The notes: generated by a model not told the origin, from the letters alone. A stretch of DNA of 64,000 nucleotides from Myxococcales bacterium (GCA_016191785.1 JACPVJ010000169.1:1-64000), one strand, 5' to 3'; counted from the stretch's first letter, positions 48,447 through 57,557 are shown. Numbers and translations: made by a program.

Positions 48447-48775
48447 GTCGCCCACGCCGGCCGCGCAGCTCGGCCGAGCCCGACGCGCCCGAGCTGGACC
48501 TCGAGCCCCCCGAGGGGCTGCGCTCGTCCCGGATGTCCCTCGGAAACCAAGAGTACGTGGTGCTCTCTTACCCGGCGCCGCGGCGGGCGCTGCCCTCGAC
48601 GCTGACGCCGGCCGAGCGCGAGGTGGCGCTGCTCGTTCGGCGCGGGCTCAGCAACGCAGAGATCGCCCGCGCTCGCGGCGTCGCGCTGCGGACGGTGGCC
48701 AATCAGATCGCCTGCTTGTTCCGCAAGCTGGGCGTGAGCTCACGGGTCGAGCTGGCCCGCAGGGTGGCGGGCTGA
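48443..48775 (+). CDS. Small LuxR-type HTH protein (type B)
   Basis: The 110-residue protein is an acidic, Pro-rich N-terminus, a YVVLSYP strand and a LuxR-type HTH (LTPAEREVALLVRRGLSNAEIAR..GVALRTVANQIACLFRKLGV) that matches 39152 over its whole length. Translation is coupled to the type-A gene by an ATGA overlap. There is no sensor domain. Confidence 0.82.
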   Translation: MSRPRRPRSSAEPDAPELDLEPPEGLRSSRMSLGNQEYVVLSYPAPRRALPSTLTPAEREVALLVRRGLSNAEIARARGVALRTVANQIACLFRKLGVSSRVELARRVAG

Positions 48776-48798
48776 AGGGCGAGGGCCACCGCCCCGAG

Positions 48799-50478
48799 TC
48801 AGTCGACCGGCAGAGCCGGCGCGCCGGCTTCGCCCGCCGGCGTCGAGCGCCGCTCGTACACGTCGAAGTCCTCGATGGTGGTCACGAGCTGGAAGTCGCG
48901 CTCGACCAGCCTGGCCAGGTCGTGAAAGTGCGGCAGCGCCTCGGCCGAGTCGAAGTCGTCGCCCGTGACCCAGCTGAAGCGATCGCCGTGCTGCACCACC
49001 ACCAGCGCCGGCGGGCTCTTGGCCAGGTCGGCCAACAGCTCGCGCTGCGCGCGCTCGCGCCCCCACGACACGCGCTGCGCCACGTCGTAGACGTAGCGCG
49101 TGGCCGCGGGCCGATCCGCCAGCCAGTAGATCCCCGGCTCGAACCCCCACACGAAGATCTTGGCGCCCGGCGCCGTGCGTCGGATCACCTCGAGCGCCAC
49201 CAGCCGATTCGCGTCCAGGTTGTAGTCGGCGACGCGATACAGCTCCTTGTCGAGCAGCTCGCGTGAACGAATCGGCCCGGTGCGCAGCAGGTAGCCGGTG
49301 CGCAGCACGGCGCGATCCCAGAAGCTGCCCAGGTCACGCACGGCGATGCGCATGCTGCCCGCGACCAGCACGAACCCGACGAACGCCAGGACGCCGCTCA
49401 GCCCCGCCGCCAAGGTGCGCCGCCACAGCTTGTAGAGCCCCAGCCCGCCGAGCAGCGCCAAGAGCGGCAAGGTCGCGGCGTAGTGGTACTGGAAGAACTT
49501 GCCTTGCATGGCGATCCCCGCGAGGTGAATCGCCATCACGCCCAGCACCAGAAACAGCCCACGCCGCTCGTGCTCGTGCATCGGCCGGATCACGATGGCC
49601 GCGATGAAGCCGAAGGCGCCCAGGGCCGAGAAGCGGAAAAACAGCTCCTCGAGGCCCCAGTAGAACATCTCGGGCGCGCTCCGGTTCGTCCAGCCGAGCT
49701 TGGTGTAGCCCGGGGTGAACTCGAACAGCGTCCACGACAGCGCATCCCACGCGCCCCGCGACTTGAACCAGAGCCCACACAGCGCGATGGGCAAGAGGCT
49801 TCCCAGGCCCACCACCACGAACGGCAGCACCGCCGAGCGCCACTTCGCCTCGCGACCCCACTCGTCGCGGGCCAAGAACGCCGCGCACGCCAGCGCCCCG
49901 CCACCGAGCGGCGGCTTGAGCAAGAACGCGCCCCCGAACAGCACCCCGATCGCCAGCCATCGCCAGAGCTTGCGGCTGCGCTTGCCGTCACGCGCGGTGA
50001 GCACCAGCGCCCACACCGTCAAGAACCCGCCGAAGGTCTCGGGCTGCCCGCTGTGCCAGAACTCGAGCTGCGCGTGGATCAACGCCGCCACCGCGCCGCC
50101 CACCACTCCCACGCGCCGCACGCCGAAGAAGGTCTCGGTCAGGCGCATGAAGCCGAACACCATCCCGACCAGCCCGGCCACCTCGACCAGGCGCACCGCC
50201 AGCATGGTCTTGCCGAACAGCGCCTGCCCCAGGGCGTACACCAGGAAGATCCCCGGCGGCTTGAAGTCCCAGACGTCGCGATACGGCATCTGCCCGCGCA
50301 AGATGCCGTCGGCCACCGTCGCGTAGATCCCCTGGTCGCGGCCGAAGCTCAAGAGCAGGATCTGCGCCGCCGAAAGCACGACCACCACCCACGACACGAC
50401 CACCAGCCACCCGTCGGGGTCCACCACACGCTCGGGCTGAATCGCCTCCGCGGGCGGGGGCACCGAGGCGCTGGGCAT
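48799..50478 (-). CDS. PMT/ArnT-like GT-C glycosyltransferase
   Basis: The 559-residue protein is an inner-membrane enzyme with about 10-11 TM helices and a soluble C-terminal segment (about 430-555). The first external loop reads DQGIYATVADGILRG...PYRDVWDFKPPGIF, the acidic catalytic loop pattern of dolichol- or undecaprenyl-phosphate-sugar transferases (PMT_2/GT39-83 class). It could glycosylate proteins or lipids from the donor that the Dpm1-like gene at 35360 may make, although the two lie 13 kb apart. It converges on the LuxR pair. Confidence 0.85.
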   Translation of the reverse strand: MPSASVPPPAEAIQPERVVDPDGWLVVVSWVVVVLSAAQILLLSFGRDQGIYATVADGILRGQMPYRDVWDFKPPGIFLVYALGQALFGKTMLAVRLVEVAGLVGMVFGFMRLTETFFGVRRVGVVGGAVAALIHAQLEFWHSGQPETFGGFLTVWALVLTARDGKRSRKLWRWLAIGVLFGGAFLLKPPLGGGALACAAFLARDEWGREAKWRSAVLPFVVVGLGSLLPIALCGLWFKSRGAWDALSWTLFEFTPGYTKLGWTNRSAPEMFYWGLEELFFRFSALGAFGFIAAIVIRPMHEHERRGLFLVLGVMAIHLAGIAMQGKFFQYHYAATLPLLALLGGLGLYKLWRRTLAAGLSGVLAFVGFVLVAGSMRIAVRDLGSFWDRAVLRTGYLLRTGPIRSRELLDKELYRVADYNLDANRLVALEVIRRTAPGAKIFVWGFEPGIYWLADRPAATRYVYDVAQRVSWGRERAQRELLADLAKSPPALVVVQHGDRFSWVTGDDFDSAEALPHFHDLARLVERDFQLVTTIEDFDVYERRSTPAGEAGAPALPVD

Positions 50479-50509
50479 GCGCCCTGGACGCTAGAACAAC
50501 GCGCCCGGC

Positions 50510-50538
50510 TTGACGAGAGGCGCCGGGCGCGGGATGAA
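50510..50538 (+). promoter_or_regulatory. Promoter of tRNA-Arg
   Basis: TTGACG (50510-50515), 17 bp, GATGAA (50533-50538). It ends 11 bp before the tRNA gene. Good -35, weak -10. Confidence 0.5.
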
Positions 50539-50549
50539 ACGGCCTCTGA

Positions 50550-50626
50550 GCGCCCCTAGCTCAGCTGGATAGAGCTTCGGACTTCGGATCCGATGGTCGG
50601 GGGTTCGAATCCCTCGGGGCGCGCCA
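50550..50626 (+). tRNA. tRNA-Arg (anticodon TCG)
   Basis: All arms fold: acceptor GCGCCCC with GGGGCGC, D-stem GCTC/GAGC, anticodon stem TCGGA/TCCGA with loop CTTCGGA, T-arm with TTCGAAT. The 3' CCA is encoded (50624-50626). Confidence 0.95.
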
Positions 50627-50649
50627 ACTGCGAGCGAGAATTCCAACGC

Positions 50650-50677
50650 TTGACGCAGAAAACCACCGTGGTAATAG
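50650..50677 (+). promoter_or_regulatory. Promoter of tRNA-Lys
   Basis: TTGACG (50650-50655), 16 bp, TAATAG (50672-50677), 34 bp before the tRNA gene. Both boxes are close to consensus. Confidence 0.65.
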
Positions 50678-50711
50678 CGGGCCTCCCTGAACGCGGAAAC
50701 GCGAGCGGGAT

Positions 50712-50784
50712 GGGTCATTAGCTCAATTGGTAGAGCAGCGGACTCTTAATCCGTTGGCTGAAGGTTCAAGTCCTTCATGACCCA
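50712..50784 (+). tRNA. tRNA-Lys (anticodon CTT)
   Basis: Acceptor GGGTCAT with ATGACCC, D-stem GCTC/GAGC, anticodon stem GCGGA/TCCGT around CTCTTAA, and T-arm GAAGG/CCTTC with TTCAAGT all pair. The CCA end is not encoded (ACTT follows). Its 3' half recurs at 52748-52776. Confidence 0.95.
50748..50776. repeat. 29-bp direct repeat in tRNA-Lys (att-like left end)
   Basis: AATCCGTTGGCTGAAGGTTC plus the next 9 bases, through CCTTC, is identical to 52748-52776, exactly 2000 bp away. Duplicated 3' ends of tRNA genes are typical of integrase-made att sites. Confidence 0.85.
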
Positions 50785-50802
50785 CTTCTCGTCAGTCGGC
50801 CT

Positions 50803-51171
50803 TCACAGCGGCAGTCCTCGCACTCGTGCTGTCTCTCCATCCGGCCCCACCGTCACCGCGGCGCCAGCTTTCAACGCGGCTTCGGAGGAGGCAACGACCC
50901 GCTCCAGAAGGGCCGCCAACGCCTCAGCGCGCAGTCCCTCGACGCGCACCCGAATCACCGATGGCCTCGCGTTCCCCCGGCGAGCCAGAATGGCGTGAAA
51001 GTCGGCGTCCAGCGTGACCACGACACGGTCGTCCGCGGCTGCCCGGTCCAAAATGGCGTCGTCAGTCGCCGCCCAAAGCCCGACGTCACCGACATGGACG
51101 AAGTCGTGCCCGTGTCGGCCGAGGAGCTCGCAACTTCCACGCGGGAGGCCCTGGTCGAGCAGCAGCCTCAC
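50803..51171 (-). CDS. DUF5615 PIN-like toxin-type protein
   Basis: The 122-residue protein opens MRLLLDQGLP and has the PIN-like pattern of acidic residues: D6, D-rich WAATDDAILDRA, and VVTLDADF. These put it in the DUF5615 group, small PIN-like nuclease-type proteins partnered with DUF433 antitoxins. The start ATG overlaps the DUF433 stop in an ATGA. It is expected to act as an RNase-type toxin in the cytoplasm, neutralised by its partner; not shown for this pair. It lies just inside the tRNA-Lys islet. Confidence 0.85.
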   Translation of the reverse strand: MRLLLDQGLPRGSCELLGRHGHDFVHVGDVGLWAATDDAILDRAAADDRVVVTLDADFHAILARRGNARPSVIRVRVEGLRAEALAALLERVVASSEAALKAGAAVTVGPDGETARVRGLPL

Positions 51172-51398
51172 GATGCGGCCGAAAGGTCATCGTGCTGGCC
51201 GGGGATCAGTGTGGCCGCGTAAGCGAGCGCCTGTCGAATATCCTCGTCATCGAGCTCGGGGTACTGCTGCTTGAGCTCGGCCGGGTTCGGATACACGGCC
51301 AGTGCTTCGAGCACGCGCTTTACAGTCAGCCGCATGCCACGGATGCAGGGCTGGCCACCCATCCTGGCGGGATCGACGGTGATGCGGTCGAACGTCAC
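51168..51398 (-). CDS. DUF433 antitoxin-like protein
   Basis: The 76-residue protein (GTG 51398) shows the whole DUF433 fold: FDRITVDPARMGGQPCIRGMRLTV, VLEALAVYPNPAELKQQYPELDDEDIRQALAYA. DUF433 carries a wHTH and serves as the antitoxin of DUF5615-type toxins. It is first in the operon and overlaps the toxin by 4 bp, as expected for tight coupling. Confidence 0.88.
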   Translation of the reverse strand: MTFDRITVDPARMGGQPCIRGMRLTVKRVLEALAVYPNPAELKQQYPELDDEDIRQALAYAATLIPGQHDDLSAAS

Positions 51399-51587
51399 GC
51401 CGTCATCGTAGCACCACGGAGGGACAATTCCGCGTCCATCCCTGTCCCCCCGTGTCCCCCTCTGTCCCACCGACCGTCGCCCGAAATCGCGACGGACCAG
51501 CACAAATCATGCTGTCTTCGCACTTCTCGCGCCGAGAACTTTTGAGCCGCCTACGGGGGCAATGCCCCTCGCGGCGTGCCCAGCTCT

Positions 51588-52316
51588 TCACTTGCACATC
51601 ACTCCCATCTTGGACACGACGGCGGCGTCCACCATCGCATCCCCGTCGCTCGCCGACGCCTCGACGGGCGCATCGGCGTCGGCGGCGTCGGCGGTGGCAT
51701 CGACGCTGGGCGGCTGAGCGTCAGCAGCGTCGCCGGATCCGGCATCTGGAGTCGGTTTCTTGAAGCCACAGTAGGGTATCTTGAGCCGGGGGCCTTTCTT
51801 GTAGGGCGTGCAGGTGCCCGCAGAGCACCCCATGCACTGGCACGCCGCCTCGAGCGTGTCGAAGCACAGAGTCTTTGCAGCGTAGGGACAGGCGGCAGCG
51901 TCCGCTTCGGGCGCGCCGGACGCACAGGGACCAGCGGGATCCGGTGGCAGGCAGGCCGCGCCATCGCCATTCGACGCACAGCCGAACGCGCACGGCGTCT
52001 TTACCGCGCAGCACTGACCCCACGGATTGCCCCAGTGTACCAAGTTGTCGTCGCTGCACGTGCTGCTCGGACAGCCGCCCGCGTCCGCGGAGTCGACCTC
52101 ATCGGCTGCGTCATCCGTCGAATCGATCGCTGCGCCATCGAGCACATCAGGCTTGGCGGCGTCGTCCAAGCTGGCCTCCGCTCCGGCGTCGAGCGCACTC
52201 ACCGGTACGGCAGGGGCGTGGACGCCCGAGCCAGGCGTACTGACGTCGTCGGGTGGACCGCTGCAAGCGCCCAGCATTGCAGCGCACGCGAGCGCGCATC
52301 TCCAGAAGGAGCCCAC
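51588..52316 (-). CDS. Asp/Ala-rich lipoprotein with a Cys-rich centre
   Basis: The 242-residue protein (GTG 52316) has a lipoprotein signal (LGAC, Cys18), an Asp/Ala-rich linker (30-90), and a central segment with 12 or more cysteines (GCPSSTC, QCCAVKTPCAFGC, CPYAAKTLC, CQCMGC, YCGF), then another Asp/Ala-rich tail. The pattern is typical of myxobacterial surface lipoproteins of unknown function. It lies inside the tRNA-Lys islet. Confidence 0.75.
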   Translation of the reverse strand: MGSFWRCALACAAMLGACSGPPDDVSTPGSGVHAPAVPVSALDAGAEASLDDAAKPDVLDGAAIDSTDDAADEVDSADAGGCPSSTCSDDNLVHWGNPWGQCCAVKTPCAFGCASNGDGAACLPPDPAGPCASGAPEADAAACPYAAKTLCFDTLEAACQCMGCSAGTCTPYKKGPRLKIPYCGFKKPTPDAGSGDAADAQPPSVDATADAADADAPVEASASDGDAMVDAAVVSKMGVMCK

Positions 52317-52465
52317 GCTAATACCGTAGCACTCCGCTCGAGGCGCTGCGCAGGCGTCGATCACCCCTCGCGCTGAGACCGAAGCTCATCCGGCCGTGGC
52401 TCCGATTGTGAAGCGCTGGTTCCGGCGAGGCGGGAGTGGTTACGCAGCGGGGCGGGGGAGACGGC

Positions 52466-52770
52466 CTACAGGAGCCCACCGCCGTCAGGTGGAATCACCA
52501 GGCGCGGACTCGTGTCGATGCGGAACCGCTCGAAGTCGGTCGGATCAAGGGTCACGATGGCTGCGGCCTGCGCGACCTCGGCCGCGATGACGTGGAGAGC
52601 GTCGTAGACCGCTCCCGAGGTGGCGCCGACGGAGGCGCAACGCGCCACGGCTGATTGATACAGCTCCGCCGTGCCTGGAACGACCGCGAACGTTTGCAGC
52701 AGAGCGTCGATTACTTGGACCGCGGCCTTGGGCGCGATCCGGCTCTCAATCCGTTGGCTGAAGGTTCAAG
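52466..52770 (-). pseudogene. vapC-like PIN gene, 3' part only
   Basis: From near the tRNA fragment to the stop at 52466 one minus frame encodes a PIN-domain C-terminal half: AVQVIDALLQTFAVVPGT, GAVYDALHVIAAEVAQ and AIVTLDPTDFERF, which carries the last acidic residues of the PIN site. The N-terminal half with the first catalytic Asp is missing, and a stop codon in the tRNA fragment ends the frame. The cut coincides with the tRNA-like repeat, as if recombination joined the two. Confidence 0.6.
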
Positions 52771-52787
52771 TCCTTCGTGTCCCGCCA
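52743..52787 (+). pseudogene. 3' fragment of a tRNA-Lys gene (att-like right end)
   Basis: CTCTCAATCCGTTGGCTGAA and the next 25 bases repeat the anticodon-to-CCA part of a tRNA-Lys. The T-arm is intact, the last stem reads GTGTCCC (not ATGACCC as at 50778) and GCCA is encoded. The 5' half is absent. The different acceptor end suggests the fragment came in with a foreign element. Confidence 0.8.
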
Positions 52788-52913
52788 CGCAACGACTCGG
52801 AGACGTCGCCGAACGAAGTCGGATGAGGAGCGAATCGTCGCGATGCTCATCAAGCCGAGTCCAATGCCCCCCGCGGACGGGTACGGGTAAGCCTTCTGTT
52901 CTTGGACACCTCG

Positions 52914-53714
52914 TCAGTGCCAGAGCACGCTAGCCGAGAGCGCGAGTGCGCGCGCTCGGAGCGCCACGCGGGCATCCTGGCGCTGCGCGGAAGCGAAGCC
53001 GAGGAAGCCGCCCGCCGCGACTCCGAAAGACCAGTCCGGCGCGACGAAGGCGTCGTAGCCCAGCCACAGCGCGCCTCCGACGCCGGCTCCCGAGGCGTCT
53101 TCGCCTGGCGCGTGAAGCGCGATCACGCTGGGGGAGATCGACACTGCCGCGCGCCAGCCGCGTAGCGGATCCGGGTACACGACGACGAAGGGACCGAGCT
53201 GCCAGAGCGTCATCGCGTCGAGGGGCTGGCTCGGCGCTGGAGCGTGCAGAAGGGCTGAGCCGAGCCCCACGACGACGCCGGTCGCGAGCGTCATCCCCGC
53301 CGCCAGCTCAGCGCCGTAGGCTGCACCGCTCGCGCTCTCTCGCCCGAGCGAAGCACCGAGCACACCTCCGATGGGGCCCATGCGCAAGTAGAAGCCATCG
53401 TGCTGGTACTCCCGGTCCCGGGTGGGCGGCGCCAGGGAGAGGCAGACGTGGGGAGGCGGCTCGGGACCGCGCACCGGGATGGCGCAGTCGGGGTGCTCGG
53501 GCTCCGCATGGCAAGGGTCCTGCTCGCCCGCGATGTCGACGTCGGAGAGGCAGATCCGTGGTGCAGGCTCCGCGTCGGGCGCGACCGCATCGTCCGGCGG
53601 TGGGTTTGCTTCGCTCCGCTGCGCGCGCACCACGAGCGAAGGCGTCACTCCCGCGAGCGCGGCGGCGACGAACCGCGCTCGGCGGGCGAGCACCGTACAG
53701 CGATCGCGGTCCAT
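52914..53714 (-). CDS. Outer-membrane-protein-like hypothetical protein
   Basis: The 266-residue protein (ATG 53714) has a signal peptide-like start, an acidic Cys-bearing segment (about 45-90), and a C-terminal half of alternating Gly/aromatic strands that starts HDGFYLRMGPIGG and ends in SASVLWH. Proteins with this HDGFYLR start are common in Polyangia and look like small beta-barrels. The final residue is His, not Phe. Function unknown. Confidence 0.7.
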   Translation of the reverse strand: MDRDRCTVLARRARFVAAALAGVTPSLVVRAQRSEANPPPDDAVAPDAEPAPRICLSDVDIAGEQDPCHAEPEHPDCAIPVRGPEPPPHVCLSLAPPTRDREYQHDGFYLRMGPIGGVLGASLGRESASGAAYGAELAAGMTLATGVVVGLGSALLHAPAPSQPLDAMTLWQLGPFVVVYPDPLRGWRAAVSISPSVIALHAPGEDASGAGVGGALWLGYDAFVAPDWSFGVAAGGFLGFASAQRQDARVALRARALALSASVLWH

Positions 53715-53893
53715 GTGCAGTTGGGGTAGCAAGCGCGCTGGACAGCCACAAGGCGCGAGCGAGCCCGGGGCGAGAGGGGTCGGTCGGTGGTCATCGCTGG
53801 GCCAGTGGCCGCCCTCTGGCGATGGAAACGCGAGCGACTGATGCGCTTGCGCGGCGCTCGACGCTTCGCGTGGCGTGGCGTCGCAATCGACCC

Positions 53894-54398
53894 ATGCTTC
53901 GCGAAGCGATGGGCCTGGCGCTGGTCGGATCGTTCGCGGAGTGCAGCAGCAGCACGACCACCGAGACGCCCGGGGCGGGCGGTGCTTCTACCGGCGGCAG
54001 CGTCACGGGCGGCGCGTCGTCAGCCGGGTCATCGTCGGGCGGCGCCAGCGGAGGGGGCGCCTCGGGCGCTGGCGGCACGCCGGCAGGCGGCGCGGGAGGC
54101 AGTGGCGGTGCCGCGACCGGGGGAGCAGGCGGCAGCGGCGGCGCGAGCGTGCGTGCGTGCCCTGGGACAAGGGTACCTACTGCGCCAACCAGGGTTCCGA
54201 CTGTGCCACGACCAACGGCACCCCATCGGCGCCAGTTGTCAGTGCGATCAGCAGTGCAAGACGGACTTTGGTGACAGGTGCAGCTCGTCGAAGACCTGTT
54301 GCGCCAAGTCGGGCGTCTGTTGTGGAGGTGGCGAGCAAAACGGCACCAACCTGAATTGCTGCAGCACCAAGTGCTCGGCCGGAAAGTGCGTGAACTGA
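53894..54398 (+). pseudogene. Gly-rich/Cys-rich lipoprotein gene with two frameshifts
   Basis: Three forward frames in turn encode coherent parts. First a signal peptide-like start, a Thr/Ser Cys motif and a GGAGG-type linker (to about 54145); then CVPWDKGTYCANQGSDCATTNG; then GASCQCDQQCKTDFGDRCSS to the stop CVN at 54398. The shifts fall at the GTGC/GTGC run near 54150-54160 and at a CCCC run near 54210. All the Cys spacing is sensible across the breaks, so this was one lipoprotein of about 165 residues. It is either a decayed gene or carries two sequencing errors. Confidence 0.6.
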
Positions 54399-54470
54399 GC
54401 TCCTGCGCGCCGGACTGACGGCGGTCATGTCGAGCCAAACGCAGGCGTGGGACCCTGCGGGCGAAGCATC

Positions 54471-54788
54471 ATGGGTTCCCTGAGCGTATGCGGAGCGTGC
54501 CAACGGCACGTCAAGGCCGCCGAGACGTCGTGTCCGTTCTGCCGCTCGTCGAGGAGCCGCGTCGACGTGACCGCTGCCCTCGTTGTCGGCGTGGGGTTGT
54601 CGCTGGCGGCGTGCGGCGCGAGCTCGAGCGGACCGGTTCCTGCCTACGGACCCCCGCCCCCGAACGGACCCGAGGTGGCGCCATCACCCGCGCCGGATCC
54701 CGAGGCGGGAGAGACGCCGCCTCCGACCGACGGCGGCGGACAGATGGCGGTCCCGGCGTACGCGCCACCGCCGCCCGAGCACCAGTGA
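54471..54788 (+). CDS. Small zinc-ribbon plus single-TM protein
   Basis: The 105-residue protein has a zinc-ribbon-like motif CGACQRHVKAAETSCPFC at the start (C-x2-C ... C-x2-C), a hydrophobic helix with AACG (about 38-58), and a Pro/Gly-rich, acidic tail with two YxPPPP repeats. The ribbon would be cytoplasmic and the tail outside, or the AAC cysteine might be lipidated. Short proteins of this build recur in Polyangia genomes. A GTG at 54447 in frame is an alternative start. Confidence 0.65.
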   Translation: MGSLSVCGACQRHVKAAETSCPFCRSSRSRVDVTAALVVGVGLSLAACGASSSGPVPAYGPPPPNGPEVAPSPAPDPEAGETPPPTDGGGQMAVPAYAPPPPEHQ

Positions 54789-54819
54789 CGAGCCGCTGCT
54801 CGCGCGCACACAGGCCGAC

Positions 54820-55869
<1,050 letters not shown>

Positions 55870-55967
55870 GGCCCGGTACCTGGGGGGTCGTGCCGCGGCG
55901 TCAACCGTCGGCGACGCATGTAGGGGTCGACATCGCAGCGTCGCGCCGGCGTGGCGACTCTGGCATC

Positions 55968-57557
55968 ATGCGAGAGATGAAGCGGGCTGTCGCACTGTCT
56001 GCCGCGATTTCGCTGCTCGGGTTCGCCACCTGGGCCCGCGCCGAGCCGGTGACGTCGATCACGCAGTACGGCGTCACGTGGACCTTCGACAAGGCCTACG
56101 AGTCGGGAAAGTTCGCCAGTGGCGATCACTGGGTGGTGGGTCCGGTCACCGTCGTCTCGGTCTCACCGGCACCGACGGGCACCCGTCACGGCTCGGCCCT
56201 GAACCCCGTGGGCGGGCGCCAGGGTTACGACTCGCGCGGCGGCGCCTACGACACCACCGACGCGGTCACCTTCCCCAAGACGCTGGCCGTGGACTCGTCG
56301 CTGGTGTCGAGCGTGAGCAAACCCGAGGGCATCGACCCGAAGAACCTCGGCCCACTGAAGTCCCAGGCCGTGCTCACCGTCGTCGGGGCGGCGCTGCCGC
56401 CGACGGCCTTCAGACCGTCCTACTCGGGCACGTTCAAGCAGCACCTCGACACGCAGCAGATCGACTGGTCACGATTGCCGAAGCTGCCCGCACCGAGCTC
56501 GAAGCCGAACGGGGCAGAGCTCTTGAAGATGGCGGACCGACCGCGCATGGATCATCTGAGCTCGTGGGAGATCCAGCACAGCTGCGCGGAGGACAACTGG
56601 TTCAACGGGGCCGGCGCGCACGCCTGCTACGGTCGGGAGGTCTCGGCCTACGTCAGCGAGGCGGCGCTCTACGTGATGCTCGACACCCCCGAGCGCGAGG
56701 CCTTGACGATCTCGATGATCCAGCACGGCATCGACAACTACGGCGTGCTGAAGGCCGGCGGGAACTGGGCCGCGAACGGCGGGCACCACAGCGGCCGCAA
56801 GTGGCCCATCGTGTTCGCCGCGCGCATGCTCGGCGACTGCGACCTCTTGAAGGTGGGCCTGGACTACGACGACAGCCACTTCGGCGAGGACGGCCAGACC
56901 TATGCGGCCACCGGCGGCAAGGCCCTGTTCGGCGTGGCCTGCGGGGCCAATCAGACCTACTTCCAGAATGGCTGCTCGGGGTCGGGCGCGAAGGACTGCC
57001 GCGACCCCGCCAAGCTCGTGGACGGCTGCGCCGACTATCGGAATTGCTGCACCAGCGCCTACTGGGTCGGGCAGATGCTCTCTACCCTGATGGTGCATGC
57101 CAAGAAGCTCTGGGCACACGATCCGTACTTCGACTACGTGGACCGCTGGATGACGGGTGACGTCGTGGGCGGCGGTTCGGCCTCGAGCGCGTTCGTCGGC
57201 GACATGTGGAAGACCTACAGGAGCGCCCTGCCGACTGGCGCCGACGCCGAGCCGACCTGCAACCCCGCCACGGGCGGCACGGGGGGCTCCGGAGGCAGCG
57301 ACGCGGGCGCGAGCGGAGGGGCCGCAGGGGCCGCGGCCGGCGGCGGCAGCGGAGGCACGAGCGGCGGGGACCCTACCGGGGGCTCCGCGAGCGCGGCTCC
57401 GGCGAGCGACGACGACGGGGGCTGCAGCTGCCGCACCTCGCCCGCGCGCAGCTCGCTCGGCTCGCTGCTCGGCCTCGCACTGCTCGCGCTTGGGCTATCA
57501 CGAAGCCGGCTGCGGGTCTTGGGTCCGCGTGACGGCGGCTGGCGCGGGCGGCTCTGA
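55968..57557 (+). CDS. Secreted MYXO-CTERM-like protein with a lyase-like Trp/His-rich domain
   Basis: The 529-residue protein has a signal peptide (to TWARA), a domain of about 380 residues with WEIQHSCAEDNW, GGNWAANGGHHSGRKWPI and CCTSAYWVGQML, then a Gly/Ala-rich linker and a C-terminal GGCSC-hydrophobic helix-basic segment of the MYXO-CTERM type. The GGHHSGRKWPI motif and the helical pattern resemble alpha/alpha-toroid glycan lyases or hydrolases, but I do not recognise a named family. ATG at 55968 is preferred; 55977 is close. Its stop overlaps the next start (TGATG). Confidence 0.75.
   Translation: MREMKRAVALSAAISLLGFATWARAEPVTSITQYGVTWTFDKAYESGKFASGDHWVVGPVTVVSVSPAPTGTRHGSALNPVGGRQGYDSRGGAYDTTDAVTFPKTLAVDSSLVSSVSKPEGIDPKNLGPLKSQAVLTVVGAALPPTAFRPSYSGTFKQHLDTQQIDWSRLPKLPAPSSKPNGAELLKMADRPRMDHLSSWEIQHSCAEDNWFNGAGAHACYGREVSAYVSEAALYVMLDTPEREALTISMIQHGIDNYGVLKAGGNWAANGGHHSGRKWPIVFAARMLGDCDLLKVGLDYDDSHFGEDGQTYAATGGKALFGVACGANQTYFQNGCSGSGAKDCRDPAKLVDGCADYRNCCTSAYWVGQMLSTLMVHAKKLWAHDPYFDYVDRWMTGDVVGGGSASSAFVGDMWKTYRSALPTGADAEPTCNPATGGTGGSGGSDAGASGGAAGAAAGGGSGGTSGGDPTGGSASAAPASDDDGGCSCRTSPARSSLGSLLGLALLALGLSRSRLRVLGPRDGGWRGRL

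Larger units (their letters stand above)
50785..52747. mobile_element. 2-kb islet bounded by tRNA-Lys 3' repeats
   Basis: The stretch between the tRNA-Lys gene and the repeated tRNA fragment holds a DUF433/DUF5615 toxin-antitoxin pair, a lipoprotein and the 3' part of a vapC-like gene. No integrase is present. A remnant of a tRNA-targeted integrative element is the most likely origin, but passive recombination cannot be excluded. Confidence 0.45.

Noticed and set aside
51420..51475. Three TGTCCCCC-like copies between the DUF433 gene and the lipoprotein
   Set aside because: Short, imperfect and C-rich; could be chance in GC-rich sequence. Not called as a repeat or operator.
51554..51568. GGGGC-AAT-GCCCC hairpin downstream of the islet lipoprotein
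   Set aside because: It could be a terminator, but the stem is only 5 bp and no T-run follows on the minus strand.
52887..52934. A plus-strand LLFLDTSSV sequence resembling a PIN-domain start
   Set aside because: It looks like the N-terminal strand of VapC and lies close to the vapC fragment, but on the opposite strand, has no start codon, and loses similarity after DTSSV. Probably chance or very old debris.
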